DNA of 64,000 nt from Rhyacophila brunnea. Taxonomy: Eukaryota; Arthropoda; Insecta; Trichoptera; Rhyacophilidae. Both the position numbers and the translations under genes were made by a program. Below the pieces are notes generated by a model that was given only the letters and a program-made list of their open reading frames with translations, was not told the DNA's origin and made no database searches. Position 1 is the first letter of the stretch. The number at the start of each line of letters is the position of its first letter. The stretch spans positions 1,116,001 through 1,180,000 of the forward strand of contig JAGYXB010001753.1 in NCBI GenBank assembly GCA_022495005.1. The letters are read 5' to 3'. Of the stretch, positions 1 to 10,728 are shown piece after piece.

Positions 1-1003
1 CGATGTGCGGTCGCCAACCATGATTCCAGCAATGTCGTCAACAACAGGTGCATTGAATCGACGCACGTGCTCTCCAGCTGGTGTTTATCAGGATTGATGA
101 CAATAGTGTGATTGCCACCTTGCAATTCGTGCATGTGTGCTTTGAAGAATTTCAATAATTCATTGTGCTCATTCAACAGAGCGTCCAGTTCGCCGACGAT
201 GCGCCTGGCATTAGGCAAATTGAGGCTATTGTAGCCGCAACGTGCATCCACATGATTGATGTCCTCACCGCCCATGAAGTAGATTTGTAAAAATTTATGT
301 GGTTCGTTTGGCATTGGCAGCAATGAGCCTACTTTGTGGTATACTTGGCCTTTGATTTTGAACGTAGAATAGAATTGTTGACCATTTGCCGCAGTATTGT
401 GAACTATTTTTGTTGCTCCGAACGAAGTCATTTGGAAGCATGAATTGAATGTGAGAATGGACTTCAGGAACAGGTTTGAATCTGGAACCGTGCCGATGAG
501 CAAGCCTTTCAATGGTTCTGTGGTATCTCAATTTCTGATAGTTGCACTTTTCCTGATGCGCAACACATCCTGGCTGACTCATGTTTGAATTTGAGCGCAT
601 GACAATGGGGCCATTCTTTGTCCATAGCACCAATCAGCACTTTCGGATGAGCGGTATATTCAATATCTGGCTCGTACTCGAATGCGAGACGAAGGAACGA
701 AGCGGATGTAAATGCTCGATGTACTTGTTGGCGTTGTCAGTCATTTGCTCTGCGTGTATTAACTACGAACCGGCGCGCTTGGCTCCGTTCCAATTGTCGT
801 TGTTGATTTCGTTCAGCTCGTGCCTCTTGTGATTGGGATGCACGCAATTGCGACATGCTTACACGCATGTTTTTGTTATCTTGTTGGATTTGTTCGTCTG
901 TTCTTTCTGCTCTACTATTTTGCATGTGTGTTGCTTTATTCGTTCGACGGCCCAAATGGCCCCCCTTGCGTCTTGCTAGCATTGTGCACTGTAATACACG
1001 CAC
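1..1003 (-). pseudogene. Helitron Rep/helicase protein, N-terminal part, frameshifted
   Basis: Helitron proteins drive rolling-circle transposition with a Rep nuclease and a helicase; only the N-terminal region is here. The minus strand first encodes an Arg/Gln-rich start with MSQLRASQSQEARAERNQQR (about 900-770). Next comes a segment reading VLIGAMDKEWPHCHALKFK in one frame (about 655-580), typical of the pre-Rep zinc-binding region, then FLQIYFMGGEDI and RRIVGELDALLNEHNELLKF (about 300-150). The conserved blocks lie in different frames: breaks fall near 760-700, 560, 300 and 90, so no intact protein can be made. The Rep catalytic motifs and helicase domain lie left of the window. This is an old copy. 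Confidence 0.8.
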
Positions 1004-1500
1004 ATAAAAATAGATAAATTAAAATAAATCGTACAAAATTTTGCACGCACTGCGTTGTGATATGCCGAATGAATTATCAAAATGTGAAAATGTGCGACGC
1101 TTCTCCTGAATTCTTCTCGGACGTAGCGCCATCTGTCATTCAACAACATAAATAATTTCGTTCTGTTTGAAATACGAACGACGGTTAAATTTGTTCATAC
1201 AAAAATAATAAAATCGCGATTAAAAAATGGGAGGGTAGGGGTAGGAGGGTGAAAATTTGGGGTTATAAGTATTTTTTATGCCAAATAATTAAAAAAATAC
1301 AACAAAAAAAATTGTCAAAAAAATAAAAGAAAAATTTTCTGGATAGAGATACCCTAATCACCTAGCGGTATGAAATATACTTGTTGACCTATTCTCATAT
1401 CTAACAAATATACATTAAAAAAATCATAAAAATCGGTCGAGCCATTTCGGAGGAGTTCGACCACAAACATCGTGACACGAGATTTTTATATATATAGAGA
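1..1500 (-). mobile_element. Helitron, 5' part (continues beyond left edge)
   Basis: Read on the minus strand, the sequence from 1500 begins TCTCTATATATATAAAAATC, the usual insect Helitron 5' start (TC followed by an AT-rich run), preceded by A at 1501, which fits insertion between A and T. About 500 bases of leader precede a Rep/helicase-like reading frame that runs off the left edge. The 3' hairpin/CTRR end is outside the window. No target duplication is expected for this class. Confidence 0.75.
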
Positions 1501-2981
1501 TAAAGCCTTAGGCATGGTAATTCTCAATCCACGATAAAGAATACATTATGTTAAGAGTAAAATGAATTCAAACTACTAAGTAGTAAATAGAAACTGATTA
1601 AAATACCTCGTCTAGACGTGTCTACGACAGTGCGGCGTCCAATTGTCCGGAGGCCAGTCGTCCCATTCCCATTTTTTGTTCCATGCCAATAATACATAAT
1701 AATATGTAATGTATGGTTTGTATAAGTTTAATTGTATCAAGTTCGATTAAAATCCATAATGAAGCATTATTTGTGACCAATAAAATTATCATTGCCACCA
1801 TTTTAATATAGAAATTAGAAAATTTTCACTACCTACCTTATTATTACGTAAATCTATGGATACAGTTTTTTTATAACTATAATTATATAATATGTTGATT
1901 CCCAATTTTGTAAACAGAAAATCGTGAATGGCGTATTTGATTATTACCTATGAAATTAGGTAAAAACGATCATTGATACAACTTGATCAGGTATTTACAA
2001 AAAAATCATGTACCATCACTAAATTTATTAAAAATTACATAAATAAATATTAAGTTTTTAAGTTTGTACTTTTTGACAACACGGTATACCGTGGGCCATG
2101 CAACGATACGCTATGGTCTTACATTCCGAATGTCCTTGTTTTGTTCCGAATATCCACTTTTCGAGCCAGCGCTGAAAATGATCCGTAAATCCACATTGCT
2201 TACTTGTAAATAAAACGTATTTTCTCTTAGTTTAATGAATTATACTAATATATTATTCATCAAATCTCTTCTTGGATAATGTGGCAATCATAAAGTGGAG
2301 ACAGAGTGCTTGATATATATACTGATATTTAAATATAAGATAGTGAACTTTGTTTTTTGTTTCCTGAACAGTCGACATTTGGTCTATTCGGAAAACAAGT
2401 ACTATAGTGACGAGTGTCTGCTGCTAAAGTTTACATCGCAACTATATCCTGCGCTATAGCACAACGTTTTGAGATCATCTTGATCATCATCAGATTCATC
2501 ATCTTGATTCATAGAGGGCCACAGCTTTCCCACGATGAAATTAGTGTTCGTCCCGGTAGGTTGTTCCATGCCTCAGCTACGTTAAATATGACAGCGGACA
2601 GCTGACATTCGCACGCGGCGGACTACTGAATTTGACATAACAAATACCGGCGAATTATAGAGGTTGATTTTTTGCTTTCAACAAGTAAAAATAACGGCAG
2701 ATTATAGTAGAGAGAGTATTGTATTACCTAACCAAATAGTGAAACTTGAATTCTGATTGGATGGTATTGTGTTACTACGTACATTGACAATTTCAAATAG
2801 GAAACATGTTCGACTTGAACCAGAACTAAATCATTCGCTATATAACACAAAAATGTAGCATGTGGAATAACAGATGGTGACAATCATAAGTAATGAACAA
2901 GCAGCCAAATACACTGAAGCATCATTACTTAGGAAATTTAAATGAGCAATCATAAATAATCGTACGTGTCATACGTATATA
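1501..2981. other. unassigned AT-rich stretch
   Basis: No coding segment, RNA gene or complete mobile element is recognised. If DENR begins left of the window this lies in one of its introns. A 63-codon open frame at 2414-2605 has no recognisable domain. Confidence 0.4.
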
Positions 2982-3005
2982 CAGTAGCATCTCGATTATC
3001 CGGAA
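2982..3005 (+). mobile_element. Tigger/pogo-type terminal relic
   Basis: TA is followed by CAGTAGCATCTCGATTATCC, the form of a pogo/Tigger terminal inverted repeat. No matching other end is seen nearby, so this is only an end fragment. Confidence 0.35.
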
Positions 3006-3112
3006 TTATAATTATAGTATGATCAGTTTTATAAAATTATAGGAAAAATGTTTGATAGGTACCTATACGATTTCAAATAAAATACATTTTTTTTTTAATA
3101 AGTTTTTGAGTA

Positions 3113-4468
3113 GTGGCGGACCCCGACTTACGAACGTTTGACTTTCGCACAATTAGCTATTTCGCACATTTCAAAAAAAATCGTTTTTTTAAAACGTCGC
3201 GCTGACTGTGCGGTTAAGATATCCCCTTCTCGCTCGCTCACAAGCAAGTGCATTTCTTGCGTCACTTGCATCCTGCTTGCACCCGTCATTTTGCTTGTGA
3301 GCTAGCTAGGATAGGTTTAGTCTTGCGCAGGAGCGCGTGCGGGCGTGTCATGTTGTGCGTTTTGATAAATTATTCATTTGAAATATTTCACCCTAAAAAT
3401 TTATAAACATGAGTGAGAAACGGAAAAACTGCAGTGTTGATACGAACAAAAAGAAATCAAGGACTCATAAACTTCTCACGATCGAGGCAAAGATGGAAAT
3501 TATTAGACGTTCTGATAGCGGCGAATCTTTTGCTTCGATTGGACGTTCGTATGATACTAACAGGTCTACGATATGTTCAATTTTGAAAAATAAAAATAAA
3601 ATTAAGGAATACGTTCAAAACTGTGGAAATATATCTTTAAAGATTGTTTCCAAAAGACACGGCATAGTTATGGATGAAATAGAAAAATCTTTGTATTCAT
3701 GGATCGATGACCAACATCAAAAAGATGTCCCTCTGAGTATTACAATTATTCAAGCGAAGGCTCTTAGTTTGCACAAAGATTGGAAGGCTAGATTAAAAGA
3801 AGATTCTAACACGATTTTTCAAGCAAGTAACGGTTGGTTTAACAATTTTAAAATGAGGTTTTCTTTTCATAATATTAAATTCACTGGAGAATCGGCTGAT
3901 GCGGATAAAGATGCTGCAAAAGAATTTATTTCCTCATTATCCAAAATTATTGAAGATGGAGAGTATTCCTCTAGCCAAATATTTAATGTAGATGAGACAG
4001 GTTTATATTTGAAAAAAATGCCTAATTGTACATTCTTATCTAAGGAAGAATCATTTGCCCCTGGGCATAAACCTTCTAAAAACCGAACAGAAAATCCCAG
4101 AGCATTGAAAGGGAAAGATAAAGAATGGCTTCCAGTCATTTGGAAATCAAATAAAAAAGCCTGGGTTACTGCGTTAATATTTAAAGATTGGTTCACTTTA
4201 CATTTCATGCCAGCAGTTAAGCAATATTGTATAGTTAATAGTTTACCATTAAAATATTATTACTCTTAGACAATGCTCCAGGACACCTAAAATCTATACA
4301 GAAACATGTCTCTTAAACGCCTTTTAAACATGTTATATTTACTTGATAAATACATATTTTAAAATACACACAATTTAAAAACAAAATTTACTTCCCTCTA
4401 TTTTCGAACATTCAACACTCGCACACATTTTCAGGAACCAATTATGTGCGAAAGTCGAGGTCCTCCTG
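3113..4468 (+). mobile_element. Tigger-like (pogo) DNA transposon, nearly complete
   Basis: The left end reads GTGGCGGACCCCGACTTACG. The right end, read on the minus strand, begins CAGGAGGACCTCGACTTTCG. These are matching inverted repeats, each flanked by TA (3111-3112 and 4469-4470), the pogo/mariner target duplication. The 1.36-kb body holds one transposase frame. It lies upstream of the first visible DENR exon, probably in an intron. Confidence 0.85.
3409..4303 (+). pseudogene. Tigger-like transposase with internal deletion and frameshift
   Basis: The protein starts at ATG 3409 and is open for 286 codons. Residues about 20-75 form the CENP-B/pogo helix-turn-helix (KMEIIRRSDSGESFASIGRS). 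Residues about 85-165 form the second DNA-binding domain (WFNNFKMR). The DDE domain follows with VDETGLYLK containing the first Asp. After PSKNR the usual stretch leading to the HSENPRALKGK motif is missing (roughly 25-30 residues, in frame). The frame stops at 4269, but one base over it continues as LLLDNAPGHLKSI, which holds the second catalytic Asp, so a single-base indel near 4255 broke it. The rest of the C-terminus is short or absent. It is well preserved, so the insertion is fairly young, but it is not functional. Confidence 0.9.
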
Positions 4469-4486
4469 TATCTGGACCAGCGTTCT

Positions 4487-4886
4487 CCAACTGGCGGCTT
4501 GCCAAAATTTTTTTGCGGCCTGCGAGCTGTACAGCAAATTTTTCATCAAACATTGGGGAGAGAATTACCCATCATACATTAAAATATGAAAACATTTCAT
4601 TATAATACTAAATAATAATTTTCATCCCCAATCAGTTCAGGTAATCGAGGTTCTACTCCTACTGTAAAAACCAAACATCAAAAATGGGCCAAAGGTGTTG
4701 TTTATAAACAAAATTGCATTACAAGATTGTGGAATCAGAATAAGTGCTGTATTAGAATAAGTTCATAAGGCTACTTTTAGTTTTGGTCCAAACTCTTTGA
4801 TATGCTCCCTTTGATGTAGAAATGGTGATTTTCCTCTGTTTTATTTTATATTCATGTTATTTAAAATCGTTGTAACAAATTTACAG
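4487..4886 (+). other. sequence before DENR exon; probable intron end
   Basis: About 4487-4560 resembles a terminal piece of a non-autonomous hAT element (gcgttctccaactggcggc with GCGGCC-rich sequence) but has no partner. The stretch ends in an acceptor, tttacag at 4880-4886, preceded by a T-rich tract. No gene is seen otherwise. Confidence 0.4.
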
Positions 4887-5054
4887 ATGAAGAAGGTGGA
4901 GGGGGGGAGGAGGAAAAGAAACGTCAGAAGCGTGGGGGTAAAGGAATGCTGAAAGCCAAAAAGAAGGAAGACGTCCCAAGACTTGTGACCGTCGCGAGAG
5001 CACCCCGAGGAAAGAAGAAGTGTGTTACCGTTGTCACTGGCCTAAGCACTTTTG
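4887..5054 (+). CDS. DENR: DENR, internal exon (linker and start of SUI1 domain)
   Basis: DENR pairs with MCT-1 in the cytoplasm to recycle post-termination 40S subunits and allow reinitiation after short upstream ORFs. This exon reads, from its third base, [19 protein letters not shown], then [20 protein letters not shown] and [16 protein letters not shown]. This is the acidic/glycine linker, the basic KRQKRGGKG block and the first strand of the SUI1/eIF1-like domain, as in animal DENR. The acceptor is tttacag and the donor is G|GTATGA at 5055. The first two bases complete a codon begun in the previous exon, and the last base (G, 5054) begins one finished at 8387. The N-terminal exons (Cys-rich region) were not found; they should lie to the left, beyond the Tigger and probably beyond the window. 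Confidence 0.9.
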
Positions 5055-5097
5055 GTATGAGTATAATGATTTTATTATTTATTTTTGTGACTAGGTA

Positions 5098-6366
5098 CCG
5101 GTAGTCCCAGAAGTACCCGACCTGACGTATAGATAGCAGTTGTTATTTGAAAATAGTGACCATGATAAAAAGTACCAACCTTATAAAGCCTAAGTTTGAA
5201 GTTTGACAACGTTACGTTGTTCAGTAATTATTTGTCAGCCATCAACAGTGAACGCTCTCAGTGATTTTGTAAATATGGAAAAAATTGGTAAAATTTATGT
5301 GATACAATACTTTCTTTTGAAAGGATTCAGTCCAACCAATATCAAAGCGGCGCTAGATTCTAACTCTGGAGGTGTCTGCTCCTTTGTTTACAACAGTAAC
5401 GTATTGGGTGGATGAGTTTAAATGAGGCTGTACGAGCTGCCAAGACGAACATCGCAGTGGTCAACCAAATGAGGTGACCATGCCAGAAATGGTGACGAAA
5501 ATCCACAAAATGGTATTGGATGAACGTCGACTGAAATTGCGCGAGTGAGTGCTGTACATCATATATTGACAGAAAATTTGGAGATGAGAAAGCTGTGCGC
5601 AAGGTGGGTGCCGCGATTACTCACAATGGAACAAAAACAGCATCGTGAGGATGTTTCAATCGAGTGTTTGGTGAAGTTTCACAGCAATAAAGCAGAGTTT
5701 TTGCGTCTATTCATAACCATGGATGAAACATGGGTCCATCACTTCACACCTGAGACGAAAGAACAGTCAAAACATTCGACTGAAAGGGGAGAATCGGCTC
5801 CAAAGAAGGCGAAGACAGTTCCATCTGCAGGCAAGGTCATGGTGTCAGTTTTTTGGGATGCGCGTGGGGTAATTTTCATTGATTATCTTCAGAAAGTAAA
5901 ATCAATCAACGGGCGTGTATTATGCAAACTTATTGCAGCGTTTGAGTGATGAAATCAAGAAAAAGCAACCGCATTTGGCGAAAAAGATAGTTTCGTTTCA
6001 TCTGGATAATTCATCAGTTCACACATTCGTTATCGCAATGGCCAAAATCAATGAGTTAAAGTTCGAATTGCTTCCACACGCACCCTATTCGCCAGATTTA
6101 GCCCCCTCGGATTATTTTCAGTTTCCAAACTTGAAAAAATGGCTCGGTGGTAAAAGATTTGCTAACAATAAAGAGGTGGAGTCGGCGGTTGATGGCTATT
6201 TTGAGGAGCTCGACGATTCTCACTATAAACAGGGTATCAAAGCTATTGAACATCGCTGGAAAAAGTGTATCGACCTAAAAGGAGACTACGTAGAGAAATA
6301 AAATAAAAAATTCCCAAATTTTTTGTGTTTTATTTGTTAAGTCGGGTACTTCTGGGACCACCCTCG
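5098..6366 (+). mobile_element. mariner transposon, nearly complete
   Basis: The left end carries GTCCCAGAAGTACCCGAC. The right end ends GTCGGGTACTTCTGGGAC then caccctcg, forming matching inverted repeats of about 27 bp. TA flanks both sides (5096-5097 and 6367-6368). The 1.27-kb length is typical of mariner. It inserted 43 bases inside the DENR intron, just after the donor at 5055. Confidence 0.9.
5275..6301 (+). pseudogene. mariner transposase, frameshifted
   Basis: Mariner transposases cut and paste with a D,D34D active site. The start MEKIGKIYVIQYFLLKGFSP (5275) is the N-terminal helix-turn-helix. After a shift near 5400-5540, the frame from 5545 continues with AVHHILTENLEMRKLCARWV, then MDETWVHHFTPET (first Asp, 5720s) and KVMVSVFWDARGVIFIDYL. 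A second shift lies near 5911-5915, where YYANLLQRLSDEIKKKQPHL resumes. LDNSSVHTF replaces the usual HDNAPAHT (second Asp kept), and YSPDLAPSDYFQFPNLKKWL holds the third Asp. It ends KGDYVEK-stop at 6301. All catalytic Asp codons are visible, but at least two frame breaks inactivate it. Confidence 0.9.
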
Positions 6367-7029
6367 TACCTCACACTGTTCGTCGACAACCCTAAATACT
6401 AATTACACGCAATGATTCAGATACCAATTTGATTGCATTGATGCTTAGTTTGATCGTTCAAAGACTTACTGCTTAAGATTTACAGCTGACTACGTATTAT
6501 CACGACCATAACAAGAAAATAGATGTGTAAACACGTATTATCGTACAAGTTGCAAGAGTGTATGTATAGATTAAAAAAGTTCAGCAGCTTCTGAATTTTC
6601 ATGCGACAGTTGGAACTTGTCTGTGCAGTATTGAACGATTAGCGGCGAACCTATTGGAAAAACTACGAACTACACCACACAGAGCATTTTTGACCTTTAC
6701 CAATTCTCACAATCAGTCAAATAGCACTATAAAATGACAACAACGCATCTCGCTTACGCATGAAGAATGAGATTGGTGAGACAGTTAGCACTTTTCCATG
6801 TAAACAGGTATTATCGTGATGGTTTAATTTACACACTATTGGTGTCAGTAAATCCATGCACGTGTACAGGTGCTATTAGATATGTCGCACAACAGCGCTT
6901 TTGAGAGGGTCAAGAATTTCGTTTAACTCGGGTCCTCTATTAACAGTGAGAGTACCCTAGAAATCGAAATTAAAAGAAGATAGTGCTAGGTAGCAAATGT
7001 CGCTTCTGACTAACGGAGGTGTTACGTTC

Positions 7030-7335
7030 CGAAGTATTAAGCCAACACTTGAAACGCATCTTGTACAAAACACTAATAAGACCAGTTGTCTTATATGGCT
7101 CGTAGATCTGGTACATAATAACGAAGACGAAGATACAATCACGAGCTGTACGCTTTGTACGGGGGCCTGCATATTATACAGTCCATCAAACTGGACCTCC
7201 TTAAGTGGTGTTACCAGACAAAAAAAAAGACCCCGGCGCGACAATTTCAAATTCCAAATCCACAACCTAATCAAAGTCAGGAGGGCCCCGACCAAAAGTT
7301 TGGCTTCCCTGCCGTGCGAGATGGCGTTCTCGCTT
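7030..7335 (+). pseudogene. LINE reverse transcriptase C-terminal fragment
   Basis: One frame reads KRILYKTLIRPVVLYGS (about 7047-7100), the segment following the RT domain in non-LTR retrotransposons. A shifted frame continues MYGGLHIIQSIKLDLLKWCY (about 7155-7215), the GHVxR-type region of the same proteins. The frames are broken and the GRPRxRW block is degenerate. It lies in the DENR intron. Confidence 0.6.
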
Positions 7336-7880
7336 GACCGATAATTTCTAAGAAGGGCCTATTCGCGCCCAAAATTTACAGTTCGCAGCGGCGACAAATA
7401 ACCCGCCCCGCACCCCGCGGATACCGCGCCTTCCGAGCGCGAAAGGGCGCCGATCCCTTAGACCTGTGACTTAGATAATTGTCGGGCAGTGCAAATTCTC
7501 GGGCGAGAGAGGAACGTGCCCAGCACCACGGGGACATGGTCGCGCGGCTTTCCTCAATACAAAAATGCAGGCCGCGCTTGTTCCTAGATTACAAATCAGT
7601 GGATCCCTTGTACCGATAATGTGTTAATGATAATTCATACAACCACCCTTAAAACGAATCGCGTGTCCGATAAAGTGTTTCAGTGTTAATCCCCGCAATG
7701 TGCCTAAATATATCAATTCGCCCCAGTGTCGGCGTCGAATAAATTAAAGGTGTTACGATAATGGCCCGTAATGATAATGTGTATTCTCTGTTGTAACCTA
7801 CAATGTAACCAATAATGTAACGCTACCAATGCTTGTATAATTTAGTGTAAATAAATCCAGCCTGCGCAGAGCTGTTAAAT
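7336..7880 (+). other. GC-richer tail after LINE fragment
   Basis: This is more GC-rich (7340-7560) than its surroundings. It ends in a 3'-UTR-like tract with two AATAAA motifs (7738-7743 and about 7850), plausibly the 3' end of the LINE before it. No coding content is recognised. Confidence 0.35.
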
Positions 7881-8386
7881 CAAAAAAATATGTGTTATCT
7901 ATAATTATACCCCGCGATGTCCACATACCCCTAACCGAAATGACGCTGACGAAGAATCCTGCCAGTCTACATGTGAGTCCATTCGTTCTTCTTGGTATCA
8001 GTGACTATACTTGGAAGCTCTGTATAATAATCTATGTTCAAGGCATTCTGTCACCACAATCATTGAGTCAACATACAACGGTTCAAACTGTCAGTTAATG
8101 ATCGGGGAGCCAAAGCCCATTTGAATAACTGGTAGTCGCAATAAGCGATCTTGTAATGTATAGAAAAACGGTTCTTTTTACAATACCCTTTATTCACAAG
8201 AATATCAAATGCCTAATAATTAAATAAACGTAATTGCGCTGAAAACTTATGTCTCAAATTAGTATAAAAATTCACGTTACTAAAATTATTGATTGTGAAT
8301 ATCTCAAATCGTATAATTAATTTTATGTACTATTTTTATTGGTAAATATTACATAGTGACACATTTTGACTTATGATTTTTTTCAG

Positions 8387-8526
8387 ATATTGATTTAAAA
8401 GTGGCGGCAAAATTTTTTGGCACAAAATTTGCGTGCGGCTCTTCCGTCACTGGTGATGACGAAATCGTTATTCAAGGAGACGTTAAGGATGACCTATTCG
8501 ACATTATTCCTGAAAAGTGGCCCGAG
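8387..8526 (+). CDS. DENR: DENR, internal exon (core SUI1 domain)
   Basis: With the G from 5054 the exon reads [20 protein letters not shown], then [20 protein letters not shown] and IPEKWPE. This is the core of the eIF1/SUI1-like domain of DENR and contains the GSSVTxxDEIxIQGD signature that contacts the ribosomal P-site region. The acceptor is tttttttcag at 8386, and the donor GTATGT follows GAG at 8526, leaving phase 0. The exon is 140 bases (2 + 46 codons) with no breaks or unusual residues. The upstream intron (5055-8386) holds a mariner copy and a LINE scrap. Confidence 0.95.
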
Positions 8527-8630
8527 GTATGTATTACAATTACACATTTGTTATGACATCTCACAATAACATTTTATGGTCTAGATCAGTGGTTTTCATG
8601 TGCGGCCACCAGAGGATTTCCTAACCTTCA

Positions 8631-8800
8631 CTACCTGTGATTTGGAAATCAAAATCGAAAAGCATGGATGACTTAAGAAATTTTTGACGTTTGGTTTCGT
8701 CATCATTTTATACAAGAGGTAGAAGAATATTGCAGAGAAAATAACCAACCATTTAAGATTTTGTTGTTAGTTGATAATGTACCGGGTCATCTGCCTTGTG
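8631..8800 (+). pseudogene. Tigger/pogo transposase fragment
   Basis: Broken frames read LPVIWKSKSKAWM and then FRHHFIQEVEEYCRENN followed by KILLLVDNVPGHLP, the stretch ending at the second catalytic Asp of pogo-type transposases. It is homologous to the transposase at 3409-4303 but from a more diverged copy. A stop and a one-base shift lie near 8687-8690. No terminal repeats are assigned to it. Confidence 0.7.
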
Positions 8801-8882
8801 ATTATAATGAAAATTAAAAATAATGTCCTCCAAATACAACCTCCATTTACACGATTTGAGAAATCTTACATTTGAATACATG

Positions 8883-9090
8883 GTACTGTTCGGTTAAAGC
8901 GGATACAGCGGAAAATGCATTTTGAAAATAGCCGATAAACTGGATTATTTGTTAGTTTGGGTTAGTTTAGGTTAGGTTAGGTTGGGTTAGGTTAGGTTAG
9001 GTTTGGTTAGGTTAACCTAACAAATAATCCAGTTTATCGGCTATTTTCAAAATGCGTTTTCCGCTGTTATCCGCTTTAACCGAACAGTAC
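8883..9090. repeat. long hairpin enclosing TTAGG-like repeat
   Basis: The left arm 8883-8955 (GTACTGTTCGGTTAAAGCGG onwards) and right arm 9017-9090 are reverse complements over about 73 bases, with one indel and one mismatch. Between them, about 8951-9015 is a run of GGTTA units (TTAGG on the same strand) with a few variant units. It lies in the last DENR intron. It may be a foldback MITE with TA flanks, whose loop is a satellite resembling insect telomere repeat. Confidence 0.9.
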
Positions 9091-9167
9091 CGAAAACATT
9101 ACTACGTACTCAAAAACTAATATCTCCGAATGCAATACTTCTAATGCCATCAAAAAAATATAATATA

Positions 9168-9250
9168 CAGTAAGTCCTCGACTTAGACGATTTTTCGACT
9201 CACATGAAAACCTTCGGAACAAATTAATCACGTAAGTCGTGGACTTACTG
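9168..9250. mobile_element. Tigger/pogo-type MITE
   Basis: This 83-bp element begins CAGTAAGTCCTCGACTTAGA. On the minus strand its other end begins CAGTAAGTCCACGACTTACG. Both sides have TA (9166-9167, 9251-9252). The ends belong to the same type as the Tigger at 3113-4468. There is no coding content. Confidence 0.85.
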
Positions 9251-9476
9251 TATTACAAACATTTTCAGGTGACATATTGCAGATACAAAACATGTCGCCA
9301 ATCTAAAATTTAAAATCTAGAATCTAAAAAACAATGCGTAGAATATTCGGTAGATGTAATAATAATTAGTCTGGTTTCAGCACAACAATTCGGTAGACAA
9401 ATTATGCTAGAGTTTCGTTTTTATTTATTTTCATTTAGTTACAATTATCATCAGCACTTTTTAAATTCTGTTCCAG

Positions 9477-9521
9477 ATCGATGAAGACAATATCGAAGAC
9501 CTGGGAGATCAGAAGAGGTAG
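9477..9521 (+). CDS. DENR: DENR, last exon
   Basis: The exon reads IDEDNIEDLGDQKR followed by TAG (9519-9521), the conserved acidic C-terminus of DENR (human-type ending xDDDSIEDLGExKK). The acceptor is ttctgttccag at 9476, and the exon joins in phase 0 to the exon ending at 8526. The three exons give 117 residues. The full animal protein is about 190-200, so roughly 75-85 residues are missing on the left. Nothing suggests a pseudogene: splice sites, frame and signature residues are all kept. Confidence 0.93.
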   Translation: MDEDNIEDLGDQKR

Positions 9522-9635
9522 TCATAATCAACAAACACCATACCCACAATAAACAAACATTTTTTTATAAAACAAATCAATGAGATGTTGTTCTGTATCT
9601 TCTTGTCTATTACTTGTTCAAATTATTTATGTACT

Positions 9636-9641
9636 AATAAA
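9636..9641 (+). terminator. DENR poly(A) signal
   Basis: AATAAA lies 115 bases after the DENR stop and is followed by a TG/T-rich tract at 9650-9668. An earlier AATAAA lies near 9549-9554. Confidence 0.6.
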
Positions 9642-9741
9642 TATTTCTGAATTGTATGCCTTGTTTTAATCATTAGAAACTTGTCCTATATGTACTTAGT
9701 GATGTCATATTGAAAGAAAAAGTATCAATAATTGGTACATA

Positions 9742-9885
9742 CAGTAAAACCTCGTTAATAAGAACACGGATAATTCGAAATTCGCCATAATTCGAAATTT
9801 TCGCAAAAAAAAACATCCCTTGAACATTATTTTCATATAAAACCATACCTTTAATTCGAATTTCGTAATTCGAAATGATTTCAGA
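9742..9885 (+). mobile_element. Tigger/pogo-type terminal relic
   Basis: TA is followed by CAGTAAAACCTCGTTAATAA and several AATTCGAA motifs, typical of a pogo/Tigger end and subterminal region. The matching right end is not found. Confidence 0.45.
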
Positions 9886-9935
9886 ATCCTGACATACAAA
9901 AATATTCAATAAATCGTAATAAAGTATACTATTTC

Positions 9936-10366
9936 ATGAGCCATCATCAGGGGCGCGACAACCCGGTGTGGGTCCTGGCCTCCTCCAACAGCTCCCTCCA
10001 CCTGTCCCTATCCAGTGTGGCCGCTTTCCAATTTGGTACCCCCAGAATACGGCAGTCACTGGCAGCTCCATCTAACCAGCGAATCTTTGGCCTCCCTCTT
10101 CTTCTACGTCCTATTGGATTGCTGGACATCACTCTCTTTGCCGGTTCATTGTCATTCATACGGTGCACATGACCTAGCCATCGCAGTCTCCCAATCTTAA
10201 TTGATTGAACTGCGCTGCAATCTTCGTACAGTCCGTAGAGCTCAGCATTATATCTTCTCCTCCAATTGGTGCCATCCCTGATCGGTCCATATATACGGCG
10301 GAGAATTTTTCTTTCAAAGATGTTCAGGGCTCGTTCATTTCGCAGAGTTAATGTCCAGGTTTCGAT
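9936..10366 (-). pseudogene. LINE reverse transcriptase C-terminal fragment
   Basis: The minus strand encodes ETWTLTLRNERALNIFERKI, LRRIYGP, YNAELYGLYED, IKIGRLRWLGHVHRM and RRRRGRPKIRWLD, ending near TGLSRP. This is the classic C-terminal region following the RT domain in insect non-LTR retrotransposons. The reading frame is intact from about 10366 to 9947 and ends in a TGATGATGG tail. It is truncated at its 5' side: the RT core is absent. Confidence 0.85.
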
Positions 10367-10659
10367 GCATTTCCGATTTCCATTTTCCGAGGTTTCCGAT
10401 TTCATGAGCCAGTCATTGAAAATTGTGACAGATTTTTCTAAAAACATCATAAATTACTTATTTTAAGAAGGTAATATAAATAATCCTTACATTTTATGAC
10501 CCATTAACACACACGGAATCAGAAATTTCATAGGCACATCTATGATCGTAAACGAAATTAATTATAAAACCGTAAATTGCTAATACAAATTTCTCGAAAA
10601 ATCTATTTTTTATAAAATACCTGTTTTAATTTTACCATATTTTGTATGTATGCATTATA

Positions 10660-10726
10660 ATCCGCCGCTTTCACTAATTGGACACTTGTCTGGTTTTTGG
10701 GGTGGCGGATTACTGAGCGAGTACTG
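10660..10726 (-). mobile_element. Tigger/pogo-type terminal relic
   Basis: Read on the minus strand it starts CAGTACTCGCTCAGTAATCC next to TA (10727-10728). The inner sequence repeats GGCGGATTA motifs. No partner end is assigned. Confidence 0.4.
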
Positions 10727-10728
10727 TA

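Noticed and set aside
1..4886. N-terminal DENR exon with the YCxxC motif
   Set aside because: No stretch encoding it was found; it probably lies left of the window.
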